From the NCBI GenBank assembly GCA_050692915.1, contig JBOGVU010000063.1:1-15360 (forward strand): a DNA stretch of 15,360 bases, read 5' to 3'. Both the position numbers and the translations under genes were made by a program. Origin of the DNA: CALAEC01 sp050692915. GTDB taxonomy: Bacteria; Actinomycetota; UBA4738; CALAEC01. The notes beneath the pieces were generated by a model, which worked only from the letters and a program-made list of their open reading frames with translations, had not been told where the DNA came from and ran no database searches. Positions 12,936 through 15,360 of the stretch are shown one piece after another (the first letter of the stretch is position 1; each line of letters begins with the position of its first letter).

Positions 12936-13859
12936 ATGCGGGCCGCCTTCCTTGGCAACGCCCCCTGGTCGGTCCCTTCCCTGGAGGCGTTGACCGACTC
13001 GTCCCACCAAGTGGTGGTGGCGATCACCCGGGACCCCCGGCCGGCGGGGCGAGGAGGGCGGCCCCGGCCGACGGCCGTGGCGGATGCCGCCCGGCGGCTC
13101 GGCCTGCCGCTCATGGAGATCCCCACCGTGCCCGAAGGCGAGGGGCTGCAGGCCCTGCGCGAGTCCGCCCCGGACGTCCTGGTGGTGGTGGCGTACGGAG
13201 AGATCCTGCCGCCGGATGTCCTCGGCCTCCCCCGGGTGGCGCCGGTGAACGTGCACCTCTCGCTCCTCCCCAAGCTTCGGGGCGCGGACCCGGTTCGTCG
13301 GGCCATCCTCGACGGCCTCCAGACCACCGGCGTGACCACGATGCGGATGGACGAGGGCCTCGACACGGGCCCGATCCTCCTGCAGGTGGAGGAGCCGATC
13401 CGGGCCGACGACGACGGGGGATCGCTGGGGGGGCGGCTGGCCGGGATCGGGGGCCGGCTCCTGATCGAGACGCTGGACGGCCTCGAGGCGGGGACCGTGG
13501 TGGAGCGGCCTCAGGACGACCGGGCCTCCACGATGGCCCCGAAGGTGAGGCCGGAGGAGGAATGGATCGACTGGTCGGAGCCGGCCGAGATGGTGGCCCG
13601 GCGGGTCCGGGCCCTGTCTCCCGAGCCCGGCGCGCGGACGACGTTCCGGGGCCGCGTGACGAAGGTCCTCCGGGCCACGCCCACGCCAGCAGGTGGGTCT
13701 CCGGGCTCGATCGTGGAGATCTTCCGTGACCGGCTCGTGGTGGGGACGGGCCGGGGGTCGGTGGCGCTGGACCTCGTGGTGCCCGAGGGCCGGAAGCCGA
13801 TGAGCGGAGCGGCGTTCGCCCGAGGACGACGGCCGGAGCCCGATGAGCGGTTCGGCTAG
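12936..13859 (+). CDS. fmt: Methionyl-tRNA formyltransferase
   Basis: Fmt transfers a formyl group from 10-formyltetrahydrofolate to methionyl-initiator tRNA. The 307-residue protein has an N-terminal formyltransferase fold with FLGNAPWSVPSLEAL (5-19), VAYGEILP (85-92), the catalytic VNVHLSLLPKLRGADP (104-119, Asn105, His107) and EGLDTGPIL (140-148, Asp143). The family's downstream motif is also present: APKVRPEEEWIDW, then RALSPEPGAR. The ATG is fixed by AGGAG at 12926-12930, 5 bases upstream and overlapping the def stop. The longer open frame upstream is a shadow of def. Small changes from the consensus (GNAPW for GTPxF, KLRGAD for RWRGAA) leave the catalytic triad intact. The last 17 bases overlap rsmB. 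Confidence 0.95.
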   Translation: MRAAFLGNAPWSVPSLEALTDSSHQVVVAITRDPRPAGRGGRPRPTAVADAARRLGLPLMEIPTVPEGEGLQALRESAPDVLVVVAYGEILPPDVLGLPRVAPVNVHLSLLPKLRGADPVRRAILDGLQTTGVTTMRMDEGLDTGPILLQVEEPIRADDDGGSLGGRLAGIGGRLLIETLDGLEAGTVVERPQDDRASTMAPKVRPEEEWIDWSEPAEMVARRVRALSPEPGARTTFRGRVTKVLRATPTPAGGSPGSIVEIFRDRLVVGTGRGSVALDLVVPEGRKPMSGAAFARGRRPEPDERFG

Positions 13860-15120
13860 ATCCGTCGCCGCCGACGTCGTCCGGCGGGTGGCCGACGGCG
13901 ACGCCTTCTCGAACCTCCTCCTGCCGTCCCTGCTGGACCGGGCTGGGCTGGAGCCCCGCGACCGGGCCCTGGCCACCGAGCTGGCCTACGGCACCCTCCG
14001 CCGTCTCATCCCCATCGATCGGGTCCTGGCTGGGCTGGTGCGCCGTCCCCTGGACCGGGCCTCCGCACCGGCCCGGGCCGCGCTCCGGGTCGGCGCGTAC
14101 CAGCTGCTCCACACCCGGATCCCCGCCCACGCCGCCGTGACCGAGACCGTCTCGCTGGTTCCTCGCCAGCAGCGCGCGTTCGTGAACGCGGTTCTGCGCC
14201 GGCTGTCCACCCGGCCGCCCCGACCGCCGCGGGGGGACGACGACGCCGCGGTAACGGGCAGGACGGGCCTGGCGCAGTGGGCCGTCGAAGAGCTCCGCCG
14301 CCTGGTGGGGGACGAGGCCGAGGAGGCCGCCGCGGCGCTGGCGTCGCCCGCCCCCCTGCCCCTCCGGGCCAACCCCTGCCGGGCCGACCCGGCCCGGCTC
14401 GTCGCCGCACTCCGTGAGGCCGGGCTGGAGCCCCAGCCGGGGGTCCTCCACCCGGCTTCTCTCCGGCTGCCGGGCGGGCGGCCCTCGGACCTCCCGGGGT
14501 TCGCCGAGGGATGGTTCGCGGTGCAGGACGAGGCGTCTGCGTGGGTCGTCGACGTCCTCGGGCCCGAGCCGAGCGAGCTGATCCTCGACGCGTGCGCGGC
14601 GCCCGGCGGGAAGGCCGCAGACATCGCGTGCCGGGCCGGTGCCGTGGTGGCGGCGGACGTTTCCCCACGCCGGCTCGGGCTGGCCCGGAGGGCCGCCGCG
14701 CGGCTGGGTGTCACCGCTCGCCTGGTGGTGCAGGACGGCGGCCGCCCGGCACTTCGGGAGGGGTTCGACCGGGTGCTGGTGGACGCGCCGTGCACGGGCA
14801 TGGGCGCGGCCCGGCGCCGCCCCGAGCTCCTGTGGCGTCCCCGGCGCACCGACCTGTCCCGGCTGGCCCGGCTCCAGGTGCAGATCGCCCTCGGGGTGGC
14901 CTCGCTGCTCCGTCCGGGCGGGGTGCTGGTGTACTCGGTGTGCACGTTCCCTCGGGCGGAAACCGACGCCGTGTGCGATGCCCTCCTGGCCAAGGCCCCG
15001 TTCCTCCTCGCCGATCCCTTCTCCGGCCCCGACGGGGCCCCGGTGGCCCGGGCCAGGCTGTGGCCGCACCGGCACGGCACCGACGCGATGTTCGTGGCCC
15101 GGTTCCGGCGGGGCGACTAG
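13843..15120 (+). CDS. rsmB: 16S rRNA (cytosine-967 C5)-methyltransferase
   Basis: RsmB (also called Sun) methylates a cytosine of 16S rRNA using S-adenosylmethionine. The 425-residue protein has an N-terminal NusB-like RNA-binding domain (about 1-130: RALATELAYGTLRR, NAVLRRL), then the methyltransferase fold. This carries VQDEASAW (227-234), SAM-binding motif I DACAAPGGKAADIA (249-262), motif IV VDAPCTGMG with Cys317, and motif VI YSVCTF with Cys367. The two cysteines are the pair used by RNA m5C methyltransferases, the second as nucleophile. The ATG overlaps the end of fmt by 17 bases and has GGAG at 13835-13838. The fmt-rsmB-rpe order occurs in other actinobacteria. The exact target base is taken from the family. 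Confidence 0.94.
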   Translation: MSGSARSVAADVVRRVADGDAFSNLLLPSLLDRAGLEPRDRALATELAYGTLRRLIPIDRVLAGLVRRPLDRASAPARAALRVGAYQLLHTRIPAHAAVTETVSLVPRQQRAFVNAVLRRLSTRPPRPPRGDDDAAVTGRTGLAQWAVEELRRLVGDEAEEAAAALASPAPLPLRANPCRADPARLVAALREAGLEPQPGVLHPASLRLPGGRPSDLPGFAEGWFAVQDEASAWVVDVLGPEPSELILDACAAPGGKAADIACRAGAVVAADVSPRRLGLARRAAARLGVTARLVVQDGGRPALREGFDRVLVDAPCTGMGAARRRPELLWRPRRTDLSRLARLQVQIALGVASLLRPGGVLVYSVCTFPRAETDAVCDALLAKAPFLLADPFSGPDGAPVARARLWPHRHGTDAMFVARFRRGD

Positions 15121-15154
15121 CGCCCGGGTCGCCCCGGAGCGAGAATCCCGCCGG

Positions 15155-15360
15155 ATGCCTCCGCCTCGGGTCGCTGCGTCGATCCTCTCCGCCGATTTCG
15201 CCCGCCTCGGCGAGCAGATCAAGGCGGTCGAGCCCCATGCCGACATCATCCACGTGGACGTGATGGACGCCCACTTCGTCCCCCCACTCACGATCGGACC
15301 CGTGGTGGTGGAGTCCCTGCGGCCGGTTACCGGCCGGACCCTGCACGCCCACCTGATGGT
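15155..15360 (+). CDS. rpe: Ribulose-phosphate 3-epimerase, 3'-truncated by the window edge
   Basis: Rpe interconverts ribulose 5-phosphate and xylulose 5-phosphate in the pentose phosphate pathway. Only the first 68 residues of a protein usually near 220 are present. They include AASILSADFARLGEQI (7-22) with the family's first-strand motif, HVDVMDAHFVPPLTIGP (33-49) with the metal-binding His and Asp, and HAHLMV at the edge. The family usually reads DVMDGHFVPN, so Gly to Ala and Asn to Pro are small local changes. The ATG start fits the family. The nearest purine-rich site, GGAGCGAG (15136-15143), is farther away than ideal. The gene lies 34 bases after rsmB and is probably in the same operon. 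Confidence 0.92.
   Translation, partial: MPPPRVAASILSADFARLGEQIKAVEPHADIIHVDVMDAHFVPPLTIGPVVVESLRPVTGRTLHAHLM

Noticed and set aside
13111..15291. Long minus-strand open frame of 726 codons
   Set aside because: It is antisense to fmt, rsmB and rpe, which all have full motif sets. Its composition is that of a shadow frame.

Overview
The window is about 15.4 kb of very GC-rich, densely packed bacterial chromosome. Every gene I could support is on the + strand. Several signals point to the phylum Actinomycetota: a mihF gene directly before gmk, a PriA that has lost its helicase motifs, a DUF222/HNH endonuclease of the 13E12-like family, GTG/TTG start codons and leaderless-looking promoters. A class 1B (PyrD plus PyrK) dihydroorotate dehydrogenase differs from the class 2 enzyme of mycobacteria and suggests a deeper-branching lineage. 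That placement is inference.

Region 1 (3-5155) is the 3' part of a pyrimidine biosynthesis operon: carB (cut by the left edge), pyrK, pyrD, pyrF, pyrE. It makes carbamoyl phosphate and then carries dihydroorotate to UMP. Consecutive genes overlap or lie a few bases apart, so translation is probably coupled.

Region 2 (5156-7597) has a likely promoter at 5196-5225, then mihF (nucleoid protein), gmk (guanylate kinase), rpoZ (RNA polymerase omega) and coaBC (two steps of coenzyme A synthesis). gmk has no ordinary start codon ahead of its P-loop, which is the oddest feature of the window.

Region 3 (7594-9378) looks like accessory DNA set between coaBC and metK. It holds a lower-GC gene for a PIN-domain-like protein that overlaps the coaBC stop, followed by a DUF222/HNH endonuclease gene with its own leaderless-type promoter.

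Region 4 (9374-15360) returns to housekeeping genes: metK (S-adenosylmethionine synthetase), priA (helicase-inactive type, apparently with a CTG start), def and fmt (removal and addition of the N-formyl group in translation), rsmB (16S rRNA m5C methyltransferase) and the start of rpe, which runs off the right edge. No stretch longer than about 105 bases lacks a gene. I saw no tRNA, rRNA, CRISPR array, insertion sequence or convincing rho-independent terminator, and no clear new multi-gene system. The items most worth checking are the gmk and priA starts and the PIN-like gene.
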